The notes under the pieces are model-generated. The model saw only the letters and a program-made list of their open reading frames with translations, searched no databases and was not told the origin of the DNA. Shown piece by piece: positions 1 to 6,766 of a stretch of 30,482 nt of DNA. Position 1 is the first letter of the stretch; every line of letters begins with the position of its first letter. The stretch is taken from positions 1-30,482 of the forward strand of contig CAZDQL010000076.1 of assembly GCA_964507325.1 (NCBI GenBank), written 5' to 3'. Source of the stretch: CAZDQL01 sp964507325 (lineage in GTDB: Bacteria; Planctomycetota; UBA1135; GCA-002686595). The position numbers and the translations under genes were made by a program.

Positions 1-1625
1 CGTCGCGCGCGGCGCGGCCGGGCGGGTGAAGGTGGGCGCCGCGGGGGCGGGGTTCTGGGGTCGGACCGGCGGCGCGGGTGTCGGCGGGGCCGGAGGGGCC
101 GGAGGAGCCGAGGGGCCGCGACGCGACGCTCCGGCAAGTCGACACTGGGCTGGCCCGCCAGGCGCGCCCGACCGAGGGCCGGATCCCCCGGCAGACCGCT
201 CCCGCGGGGCGCGTCGTCTCCGCTGCCGGAGAGGCGGGCGGCGCGCTCGTGGTAGCTGCGCTCCAGCTCGCGCCAATCGCCGCGCGTGACGCCGATGCGC
301 CGGCGGTTCACCAGGTGGCGGGCCGAGATGTTGTCGGAGGTGATGTTGCCCGCCTGGGGACCGCAGCCGAGGCTGAGGGAGGGCACCAGGTTGGTGCTGA
401 AGCCCACCGCCCCCATCGAGCTCGGTCCGTTGACGACGATGCGGCTGGCGGGCTTCTCCAGGTAGAAGGCCTCCAGCACCGCCCGGTCCTCGGCGTGGAT
501 CACCATGGTGTGACCGAGACCGCCGTGGTGCAGGTTCTGCTTGCACACCCGGCACCCCTCCTCCCAACCGTCGACCACGTGCACCGAGAGCAGGGGGCAG
601 AGGATCTCGATCGAGAGGGGGTAGTCGCGCCCCACCCCCTCCTGGTGGGCGAGCAGGCAGGTGGTGGTGGGCGGCACGCTGAAGCCCGCGCGCTCCGCCA
701 CGACCCAGGGGTCGAGACCCACCAGGTCGGGGTTCATGTGGCCCCCCACGTTGCAGTAGGCGGCCAGCTTCTCGGTCTCTTCAGCGCAGCAGAGGTGCGC
801 CCCGCGGGCGATCATCGCCTCCAGGAAGCGCTCCGCGATCGGCCGGTCGAGCACCACCGACTGCTCCGAGCTGCAGAGCGTTCCGTTGTCGAAGCTCTGG
901 CTGGCGATCAGGTCGGTGGCGGCGCGCTCGAGATCCGCGGTGCGGTCCACGTAGCAGGGCACGTTCCCCGGCCCCACCCCGTAGGCGGGCTTGCCGGAGC
1001 TGTAGGCGGCGCGCACCAGACCTCCCCCGCCGGTGGCCAGGATCACCGCCACGTCGCGGTGCTTCATCAGGGCCGCGGTGGAGGCCATCGTCGGCTCGGT
1101 CAAGCAGGTGACCAGGTCCGGGGGACCGCCGGCGCGTTCGATGCCGCGACGCAGGACGTCGCAGGTCTCGCCGATGCAGCGCGTGGCGCGCGGGTGGGGC
1201 GAGACGACGATCGCGTTGCGCCCCTTGACCGAGATGATCGACTTGAAGAGGGCGGTGGAGGTGGGGTTGGTGGTGGGGATGATCCCGGCCACGATCCCCA
1301 CCGGCGTCGCCACCTCGTACACGCCGCGCTCATCGTCGCGGGAGAGGAACCCGACGGTGCGCTCGTGGCGGATCGACTCCCAGGTGCCCTCGGAGCCGAG
1401 CAGGTTCTTGATCACCTTGTAGTGCACCCGCCCGATCCCCGTCTCCGCCACCGCCGAGCGCGCCAGGTCGTGGGCGGCGGCGACCCCCGCCTCGGCCATC
1501 GCCTGGCCGAGGCGGTCGATCTCCTCCTGGGAGTAGTGCGCGACCACCGCCAGCGCCTGCTTGGCGCGGGCGACCATGTCGCGCACCTCCTGCAGGGCGG
1601 CGAGGTCCGGGTCGAGTCCCTTCAC
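1..1625 (-). CDS. BMC-associated CoA-acylating aldehyde dehydrogenase (3' end outside window)
   Basis: Converts an aldehyde to its acyl-CoA using NAD+ and CoA, normally inside a microcompartment. The 541 visible codons resemble the EutE/PduP/AdhE-N family: cofactor-binding segment IIPTTNPTS (residues 115-123), catalytic Cys251 in DNGTLCSSEQ, and the family C-terminal motif NITSDNIS near 427-434. The start is GTG at 1625, the most upstream in-frame start, since TGA lies two codons before it. No PduP-like N-terminal encapsulation helix is present. After about residue 465 the frame continues into an Arg/Pro/Gly-rich extension that is still open at base 1. Enzymes of glycyl-radical and planctomycete-type (PVM) BMCs carry the encapsulation peptide at the C-terminus after a Pro/Ala linker, so an extension is expected here. 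However, the linker reads more naturally in another frame (1-195), so a frameshift is possible. It follows the shell gene by 14 nt in one operon. Confidence 0.9.
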   Translation of the reverse strand, partial: MKGLDPDLAALQEVRDMVARAKQALAVVAHYSQEEIDRLGQAMAEAGVAAAHDLARSAVAETGIGRVHYKVIKNLLGSEGTWESIRHERTVGFLSRDDERGVYEVATPVGIVAGIIPTTNPTSTALFKSIISVKGRNAIVVSPHPRATRCIGETCDVLRRGIERAGGPPDLVTCLTEPTMASTAALMKHRDVAVILATGGGGLVRAAYSSGKPAYGVGPGNVPCYVDRTADLERAATDLIASQSFDNGTLCSSEQSVVLDRPIAERFLEAMIARGAHLCCAEETEKLAAYCNVGGHMNPDLVGLDPWVVAERAGFSVPPTTTCLLAHQEGVGRDYPLSIEILCPLLSVHVVDGWEEGCRVCKQNLHHGGLGHTMVIHAEDRAVLEAFYLEKPASRIVVNGPSSMGAVGFSTNLVPSLSLGCGPQAGNITSDNISARHLVNRRRIGVTRGDWRELERSYHERAARLSGSGDDAPRGSGLPGDPALGRARLAGQPSVDLPERRVAAPRLLRPLRPRRHPRRRSDPRTPPPRRPPSPARPRRAR

Positions 1626-1639
1626 GGGTCAGCCCGGCG

Positions 1640-1951
1640 TCACTTCTTGCCGCCGCCGGACGTGGCGGGCGCCGGCTTCATCGGCGGCAGGACCTTGTCG
1701 AGCTGTTCGTGGGGGCGCGGGATGACGTGCACGCTGACCAGCTCACCGACCCGGCGGGCGGCGGCGGCCCCGGCGTCGGTCGCGGCCTTGACGGCCCCGA
1801 CCTCACCGCGGACGAAGAAGGTCACTAAGCCGGCGGTGACGCGCTCGGTCCCGGTCAGGTCGACCATGGCGGCCTTGACCATCGCGTCCGCCGCCTCGAT
1901 GGCGCCGACGAGACCCCGAGTTTCGACCATGCCCAAGGCGAGGGGCTTCAT
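1640..1951 (-). CDS. Microcompartment shell protein, BMC-H (PduA/CcmK-like)
   Basis: This 103-residue single-BMC-domain protein forms the hexameric tiles of a microcompartment shell. The sequence matches PduA throughout: ALGMVETRGLVGAIEAAD at 5-22, MVK at 24-26, RGEVGAVKAATDAGAAAA at 48-65 and VHVIPRPH at 74-81. Aligned to PduA without gaps, the pore loop GSG (39-41) is TAG here, so the pore serine is alanine. A short flexible tail ends in GGGKK. The longer upstream reading (start near 2050) is not homologous. The ATG at 1951 is preferred because it begins the BMC domain and has AGGAG 10 nt upstream. It is the first gene of a minus-strand operon with the aldehyde dehydrogenase 14 nt downstream. 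Shell pentamers and trimers are presumably encoded beyond the window start. Confidence 0.97.
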   Translation of the reverse strand: MKPLALGMVETRGLVGAIEAADAMVKAAMVDLTGTERVTAGLVTFFVRGEVGAVKAATDAGAAAARRVGELVSVHVIPRPHEQLDKVLPPMKPAPATSGGGKK

Positions 1952-2023
1952 GCTGGGTGAGCTCCTGGGGAGTGGAAAGGCGGTGCGGAGGCGGATCCCG
2001 ACGACCCACCCCGCAGCGAGGCG

Positions 2024-2052
2024 AGTGTAGGGGTGCGGCCGGCCAGGCACAA
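2024..2052 (-). promoter_or_regulatory. Predicted sigma70-type promoter of the BMC operon
   Basis: On the minus strand, TTGTGC (2047-2052) and TACACT (2024-2029) are separated by exactly 17 nt. Transcription would start near 2017 and give a leader of about 65 nt before the shell gene. The same CCTACACT string occurs in the predicted mreB promoter, and TACACT again just upstream of moeA, which supports it as a -10 form used in this genome. The -35 matches consensus at only three positions. Confidence 0.5.
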
Positions 2053-2176
2053 CGCCAGGCAGGCGGAAGCTGATTTTTGGGTCAATACGCCCAATTTAAA
2101 GCCCATTTGGCGGCACGCTCGGGGTGGCGGCGTGGCCGACACACCTATTAGATAGGCAAATAGATGCTTTTTATGG
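2053..2176. other. AT-richer intergenic segment between the amidohydrolase and the BMC operon
   Basis: About 124 nt with A/T content clearly above the surroundings, notably at 2080-2100 and 2146-2185 (AATTTAAA, TATTAGATAGGCAAATAGAT, CTTTTTATGG). No ORF or hairpin terminator was found. It lies downstream of the amidohydrolase stop and upstream of the BMC promoter, so regulator binding or DNA melting are plausible roles, but nothing specific can be named. Confidence 0.35.
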
Positions 2177-3469
2177 CTAATTTGAGCGACGTAGCGGCAG
2201 CTCGACCTTCTCGTGGAAGACCGAATCCGCGAAATGCACGCCACTCGTCGGCGAGCGCACCGAGCGCTTGAGGCAGAGGTCGAAGAGCAGCGGATCGTAG
2301 TGGTAGAGCTCGTTCAGGAGCTCCCGCTCCTCCGCGGTCAGGAACCCGTCCCGCCGCAGGGCGCGGGTCTGGTAGAGCACGTTGACCGCCGGCAGGGGGT
2401 AGTCGCTGCCGTTGACGAGCCGCGGGTGCAGGTCCACGCGCTCCAGGAGGGTCGCCAGGGCCCGCGGGTAGCGGTTCACCTGGGTGACGGTCGAGATGTC
2501 GGCGAAGAGCAGCCCCTCCCAGCGCGGCTCTTCGAGGAGCCTGAGCAGGAGCTCGAAGCTCGGAAGTCGCCCCTCCTCGGGGTCGTCCAGATCGAGGTCG
2601 CTGCCGCTCGAGGCGCAGTGGGCGGCGATCACCCGCACCCCCGCCTCCAGGGGCCGGCGCAGCCTGAGCGGGTTGCCGAGAGCCTGGTCCTCCTGCGCCT
2701 CGACCGCATGCTCCTCCCCGGTGTGCACGAGCAGCGCCACCCCGAGCCGCGCCGCCGCCGCGTAGAAGTCGTCGCAGGCGGGACTCGCCGGGTCGATCCC
2801 CTGGGCGTTGGGCAGCCACTTGACGACCGTCGCCCCGCGGGCCGCCCAGCGCTCGAGCTGCTCCACGGCGTCGGGTCGATAGGGGTGGATCGAGGCCGCC
2901 GCGACGAAGAGCTCGGGGTAGCGAGCAACCTGGGCGAAGGCGTACTCGTTGGGGACGTGGAACTCGCTGCGCTCCAGGTCGAGGGTGCCGTCGTCGCGGT
3001 AGCGGTAGTCGAAGGCCAGGATCAGGAACCGCCCCCGCGGCGGCCAGGCGCCGGCGAGCTGCGCCAGGTTGTCGACGAAGACCGGGTCGGGATCCTCCGG
3101 AGAGAGCCCCGCCGCGGAGAGGTAGCCGCGGAGGCGCGCCCAGGAGGTGGGGTGCCGCAGGGAGCGCATGCGCGGGTTCACCCAGCAGTCGCTTCCCTCC
3201 CCCACCCCCCCCAGGTGGACGTGGTAGTCGACCATCCTGGTGGGATCGAGCCCCTGCATGCAGCGCTCGACGAAGGTGCGCGCCTCCGGCGACAGCGCCT
3301 CCGGTCCCTGGTGAGCGCGCCGCTGCGTGTGCCCTGCGAAGAGGTCGATCAGCACCTGATGTCCGGCGAAGAGGGCCACGGCGAAGATCGCCGCGGTGAC
3401 AGCCACGCGCCGCCCCAGACGCCGCTGGGGTCGCGCCCGCGCGGCGCTGGAGGGAGGATGGTCCTGCAC
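2177..3469 (-). CDS. Membrane-anchored amidohydrolase (amidohydrolase-2 type TIM barrel)
   Basis: A predicted metal-dependent hydrolase or decarboxylase of the amidohydrolase superfamily; the substrate is unknown. With GTG at 3469 it has 430 residues. A basic stretch and one hydrophobic segment (about 21-40) look like a signal anchor that would place the domain outside the cytoplasm. Candidate metal and active-site residues are HVH at 83-85, Lys217 (VVKWLPN), His249 (VHTGEEH), His284 (AAHC) and Asp356 (NGSDYP), in the usual family order. The frame stays open upstream through the divergent transporter gene, but that part is a shadow. GTG at 3406 is an alternative start that would shorten the anchor. 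It is divergent from the APC transporter by 30 nt and lies 225 nt upstream of the BMC shell gene. Whether it takes part in BMC metabolism is unclear. Confidence 0.82.
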   Translation of the reverse strand: MQDHPPSSAARARPQRRLGRRVAVTAAIFAVALFAGHQVLIDLFAGHTQRRAHQGPEALSPEARTFVERCMQGLDPTRMVDYHVHLGGVGEGSDCWVNPRMRSLRHPTSWARLRGYLSAAGLSPEDPDPVFVDNLAQLAGAWPPRGRFLILAFDYRYRDDGTLDLERSEFHVPNEYAFAQVARYPELFVAAASIHPYRPDAVEQLERWAARGATVVKWLPNAQGIDPASPACDDFYAAAARLGVALLVHTGEEHAVEAQEDQALGNPLRLRRPLEAGVRVIAAHCASSGSDLDLDDPEEGRLPSFELLLRLLEEPRWEGLLFADISTVTQVNRYPRALATLLERVDLHPRLVNGSDYPLPAVNVLYQTRALRRDGFLTAEERELLNELYHYDPLLFDLCLKRSVRSPTSGVHFADSVFHEKVELPLRRSN

Positions 3470-3499
3470 CGAGAGAGGGTACAGTAACCTCGCCCCCCA

Positions 3500-4837
3500 G
3501 TGCCCACCCCCGTCCGACGACTCGGCCTCTTCGACGCCACCATGCTCGTGATGGGTGGGATCATCGGCGTCGGCATCTTCTTCAAGCCCCACGGGGCGGC
3601 GATGCTGGTCGGCGAGCCGGGGCCCTACTTCGCGATGTGGGCGCTGGGCGCCCTGGCGGCGCTGGCCGGTGCGATGACCTTTGCGGAACTCGCCGCCACC
3701 TTCCCCCGCACGGGGGGGTGGTACGTCTTCCTGCGCGAGGGCTTCGGCGCCTTCCCCGCCTTCCTCTTCGCCTGGATCGTGCTGCTCGTGATCTCCACCG
3801 GCGCCTGTGCGGCGGTGGCGGACTTCTGCGCCCAGCAGATCGAGGAGTTGCTCGACGTCGAGGACTCCCTCCTGCGCCGTCGGCTGATCGCCGGGGGGAT
3901 CGTGGCGGGGCTGACCGGCGTGGCGCTGACGGGGGTGAGGAGCGCCGCGGTGCTGCAGAACCTCTGCATGCTGGCGAAGCTCCTGGCGATCGCGCTCTTC
4001 GTCTTCCTGGGCCTGGTCCTCTTCCAGGGGGCCGCGCTGCAACCCGTTCCGGCGACGCCCCCCAGCGAGCCCCTGGCGGCGCGCATGATCACGGCGGCGC
4101 TGCCGGTGCTCTTCACCTACGGCGGCTGGCAGCTCGTGACCTACGTGGCGCCCCACGTGCGCGACCCGGAGCGCAACCTACCGCGCGCGATCGTCCTGGG
4201 GGTGCTCGGGGTGGGGGTCACCTACCTGCTCTTGAACGGCGCCTACGTGCGCGTGCTCGGCATGGGCGGGGTCGCCGACCTGGAGAACGTCCCCCTGGAG
4301 CTGGCGCAGCGCACCCTGGGCACCGGCGGAGCGCACTTCCTGACCGCGGCGATGGCGGTCTCCGCCCTGGGCTTCCTGGTGGCGACCCTCTTCGCGACCC
4401 CGGGGATCTACGTGGCGATGGCGCGCGAGGGGCTCTTCTTCGAGGCGGTCGGCCGCGAGAACCCGCAGAGCGGCGCGCCGCGGGTGGCGCTCCTCATCCA
4501 GGGCGCGATCTGCCTCGCCTACCTGGCGTTCGAGGAGGACGTGATCCACGTCCTCGCCGACTCGATCGTGTTCGTCGAGTGGATCTTCCACGCCCTGCTC
4601 GCGGTGGCGCTCTTCCACCTGCGCCGCTCCCGCCCGGAGCTGCCGCGTCCCTTCCGGAGTCCCCTCTACCCGCTCTTCCCCGCCCTCTACTTCCTGATCG
4701 CCTCCGCCGTGGTGATCGGCAACCTGGTGACCAACGAGTGGCGCATCACGCGCCTGGGGTTGATCGTGCTGGCGCTGGGGATGGTGGTCTACGGGCCGTG
4801 GCGGCGGTTGGCGGTGCGCAGCGGTCCGGGACGCTAG
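3500..4837 (+). CDS. APC-family amino acid transporter
   Basis: An inner-membrane amino acid or amine permease of 445 residues, the usual APC length, with about 12 hydrophobic segments. The N-terminal motif GGIIGVGIFFKP (residues 19-30) is the unwound TM1 substrate-binding signature of the family. TFAELAATFPRTGGWYVFLREGFG (split as TFAELAATFPRTGG, then WYVFLREGFG) and FTYGGWQLVTYVAPHVRDPE in the middle resemble LAT-type exchangers. The start is GTG at 3500. No Shine-Dalgarno is visible, but a -10-like TACAGT lies at 3480-3485, so the leader would be very short. The 3' end overlaps the convergent N-acetyltransferase by 92 nt. Substrate cannot be deduced; the divergent amidohydrolase could act on a related compound. 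Confidence 0.92.
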   Translation: MPTPVRRLGLFDATMLVMGGIIGVGIFFKPHGAAMLVGEPGPYFAMWALGALAALAGAMTFAELAATFPRTGGWYVFLREGFGAFPAFLFAWIVLLVISTGACAAVADFCAQQIEELLDVEDSLLRRRLIAGGIVAGLTGVALTGVRSAAVLQNLCMLAKLLAIALFVFLGLVLFQGAALQPVPATPPSEPLAARMITAALPVLFTYGGWQLVTYVAPHVRDPERNLPRAIVLGVLGVGVTYLLLNGAYVRVLGMGGVADLENVPLELAQRTLGTGGAHFLTAAMAVSALGFLVATLFATPGIYVAMAREGLFFEAVGRENPQSGAPRVALLIQGAICLAYLAFEEDVIHVLADSIVFVEWIFHALLAVALFHLRRSRPELPRPFRSPLYPLFPALYFLIASAVVIGNLVTNEWRITRLGLIVLALGMVVYGPWRRLAVRSGPGR

Positions 4838-5660
4838 CCCCAGGGATCGCCTCGAGGTCGATGCCGTCCAGCGCCTCGTGGAGGAGCGCGCGCGCGATCC
4901 CGAACTCCTCCTCGACCACCCGCCCCAGCTCCTGGGCGTCCGCCAGCGCGCGTTCGCTCCAGCGCTCGCCCTGCGAGTGCAAGAGCCGCAGATTGTGGAG
5001 CACGCTCGAGCGCCCGGGGAAGAAGCGCGTGATCAGGAGCGCGTTGAGGAAAACCGCCTCTGGCCGGTAGGAGTCCAGCACGACCCCGTCGAACTCCTCG
5101 ATGCGTCGCGGCTCGGGCTTGACCGTGTAGCCGTGCCGCTCCACGCCCTCGCGCAACAGCCGCAGCCGCGAGCGGCCCGCCGCGTCCTGCGGCTCCAGGA
5201 CGTAGCGGTCGCGCCCCAGCGCCACGACGTGCTCCCGCTCGAGGTCGCGCGGCAGGGGCTCGAGGAAGGGCGCCCCGTAGCCGCCGTCGACCAGGTACTC
5301 CCGGCCCTCGACGCGCACCAGCACCACGATGTGCACGTCGGCGTCCGTCATGTCGGCGCCCGAGAGGCGCGCGTCGAAGCCCAGGTGGCGGAGCAGGCCG
5401 TGGAAGTGGGAGTTGTTGGCGTAGCAGGTGCCGCCGAAGCCGTGCTGCTCGATGCCGTCCAGGTGCTCCTCCAGCCCCGGCCGCCTGCGCAGGCCGGCGC
5501 GGCGCAGCCGCAGGAGCTTAGAGAGGTTCTCGAAGGGCACGCGCTGCAGCTGGGCCGCGGTCAGCGCCTCGAGCAGCGCGCGGTCGGGCCGCGCCCGCCC
5601 GATGCCCAGTAGGCGCAGGTAGCGTGCGTAGAGTGCGCGCTCGCTCTTCTCGCTCGACAT
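4746..5660 (-). CDS. nat: Arylamine N-acetyltransferase
   Basis: Transfers an acetyl (or other acyl) group from CoA to arylamines, hydrazines or related amines in the cytoplasm. The length of 304 residues is slightly above the usual 260-290. The Cys-His-Asp triad is visible: Cys79 in FGGTCYANN, His110 in DVHIVV and Asp125 in VDGGYG. VPFENLS (41-47) is the conserved N-terminal motif. Compared with typical NATs, the RGG-C-FE-N segment is FGGTCYANN, so the residues after the catalytic cysteine differ. The last 30 or so residues are a Pro/Ala/Arg-rich tail that lies mostly in the overlap with the convergent transporter gene, so it may be unconserved. It is divergent from the radical SAM gene with only 26 nt between starts. 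Confidence 0.93.
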   Translation of the reverse strand: MSSEKSERALYARYLRLLGIGRARPDRALLEALTAAQLQRVPFENLSKLLRLRRAGLRRRPGLEEHLDGIEQHGFGGTCYANNSHFHGLLRHLGFDARLSGADMTDADVHIVVLVRVEGREYLVDGGYGAPFLEPLPRDLEREHVVALGRDRYVLEPQDAAGRSRLRLLREGVERHGYTVKPEPRRIEEFDGVVLDSYRPEAVFLNALLITRFFPGRSSVLHNLRLLHSQGERWSERALADAQELGRVVEEEFGIARALLHEALDGIDLEAIPGASVPDRCAPPTAATARRPPSPAPARSTPGA

Positions 5661-5670
5661 GCTTCCGGCG

Positions 5671-5676
5671 AGAATA
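5671..5676 (-). promoter_or_regulatory. Possible -10 element next to the N-acetyltransferase start
   Basis: TATTCT on the minus strand, with its downstream end 10 nt before the ATG at 5660. Transcription would begin within a few bases of the start codon, so the mRNA would be leaderless or nearly so. No convincing -35 was found. Confidence 0.25.
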
Positions 5677-5686
5677 CGGTGCCACG

Positions 5687-6706
5687 ATGTCGGACTGCTA
5701 CGAGCTGGGCCCCATCCGCCCCCCCTCCGAGGCCCGCAGCCTCCTGGTGCGGGTGGCGCGCAACTGCCCCTGGAACCGCTGCGTCTTCTGCCCCGTGTAC
5801 AAGGGGGCGCGCTTCTCGAAGCGCTCCGTCGAGGAAGTGCTCGGGGACCTCTCCGCCATGCGCCGCCGCCTCTCGCACGAGCCGCGCACGGCCTTCCTGC
5901 AGGACGCCGACCCGCTCCTGATCGGCAGCGAGGCCCTGCTCAGCATCCTCGAGGGGATGCGCGAGCTCTTCCCCGAGCTGCGCCGCATCACGGCCTACGC
6001 CCGCGCGGACACCCTCGTGCGGCGCACGACCGAGGAGTTGGCGCAACTGCGCCAGGCCGGGCTCGACCGGGTGCACGTGGGCCTGGAATCGGGCTGCGAC
6101 GAGGTGCTCGAGATGGTGCGCAAGGGCGCCGACCGCAAGCGGCAGATCGAGGGCGGACGACGCGCGCTGCAGGCGGGCTTCGAGCTCTCGCTCTACGTCA
6201 TGCCCGGCCTGGGCGGAGTGGCGCTCTCCGAGCGGCACGCCGACGACACCGCCTCGGTCCTGTGCGCCATCGGGCCGCACTTCGTGCGCCTGCGCACCAC
6301 GGCGGTGCTGCCCGGCTCGCCCCTGGCCGAGCTGCAGGCCGAGGGGCGCTACGAGCAGCCCGGCGAGCTGGAGATGCTGCGCGAGCTGCGGCGCATGCTG
6401 GCCGGGATGACGGGGCTCGAGACGCGCCTCGAGAGCGACCATTCCCTCAACCTCCTGATGGAGCTGCGCGGCGAGCTGCCGCGGGACCTGCCCGCACTGC
6501 TGGAGCTGCTCGACGGCTTCCTCGCCCGGCCCCTGCGCGAGCAGCAGCGCTTCGTGCTGGCGCGCCGGCTGGGCTGGGTGATGAACCTCGAGAGCTACGA
6601 GGATGCGGGCCTGGACGAGGCCGCCGAGGAGGCGCTGGCCGAGCTCGAGGCCCGGGGCGGCGATCTCGAGGAAGCGGCCGCCGCCCTGCGCTGCCGCATG
6701 GTCTGA
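5687..6706 (+). CDS. Radical SAM protein with CX4CX2C cluster motif
   Basis: A predicted radical S-adenosylmethionine enzyme of 339 residues; the reaction is unknown. The iron-sulfur motif is Cys27-PWNR-Cys32-VF-Cys35, a CX4CX2C spacing rather than the canonical CX3CX2C. Downstream are RVHVGLESGCDEVL (about 125-138), a beta-strand with the conserved ESG, and YVMPGLGG, both typical of the Elp3/MiaB/NifB-like radical SAM fold. LRTTAVLPGSPL follows in the last part of the barrel. The C-terminal 90 residues are helical and charged and carry no recognised domain. The ATG at 5687 is chosen because the longer reading (from 5624) overlaps the divergent gene start and adds only a basic stretch. The next gene on this strand starts 60 nt downstream and could be co-transcribed. 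Confidence 0.88.
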   Translation: MSDCYELGPIRPPSEARSLLVRVARNCPWNRCVFCPVYKGARFSKRSVEEVLGDLSAMRRRLSHEPRTAFLQDADPLLIGSEALLSILEGMRELFPELRRITAYARADTLVRRTTEELAQLRQAGLDRVHVGLESGCDEVLEMVRKGADRKRQIEGGRRALQAGFELSLYVMPGLGGVALSERHADDTASVLCAIGPHFVRLRTTAVLPGSPLAELQAEGRYEQPGELEMLRELRRMLAGMTGLETRLESDHSLNLLMELRGELPRDLPALLELLDGFLARPLREQQRFVLARRLGWVMNLESYEDAGLDEAAEEALAELEARGGDLEEAAAALRCRMV

Positions 6707-6766
6707 GCGCGGCTCCTTCACAGCGCGAGCGCGCGCCGTGATGATACGCGTGGAGTCACGACGATC

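Noticed and set aside
78..2030. 650-codon plus-strand ORF across the aldehyde dehydrogenase and shell genes
   Set aside because: It is an antisense shadow: the minus strand carries two clearly homologous proteins here, and the plus-strand product is a His/Asp/Gly/Arg-rich sequence without family motifs.
3470..4156. Extension of the amidohydrolase frame across the APC transporter gene
   Set aside because: It lies antisense to the well-conserved transporter, is Glu/His/Gln/Arg-rich, and precedes the signal anchor expected at the N-terminus.
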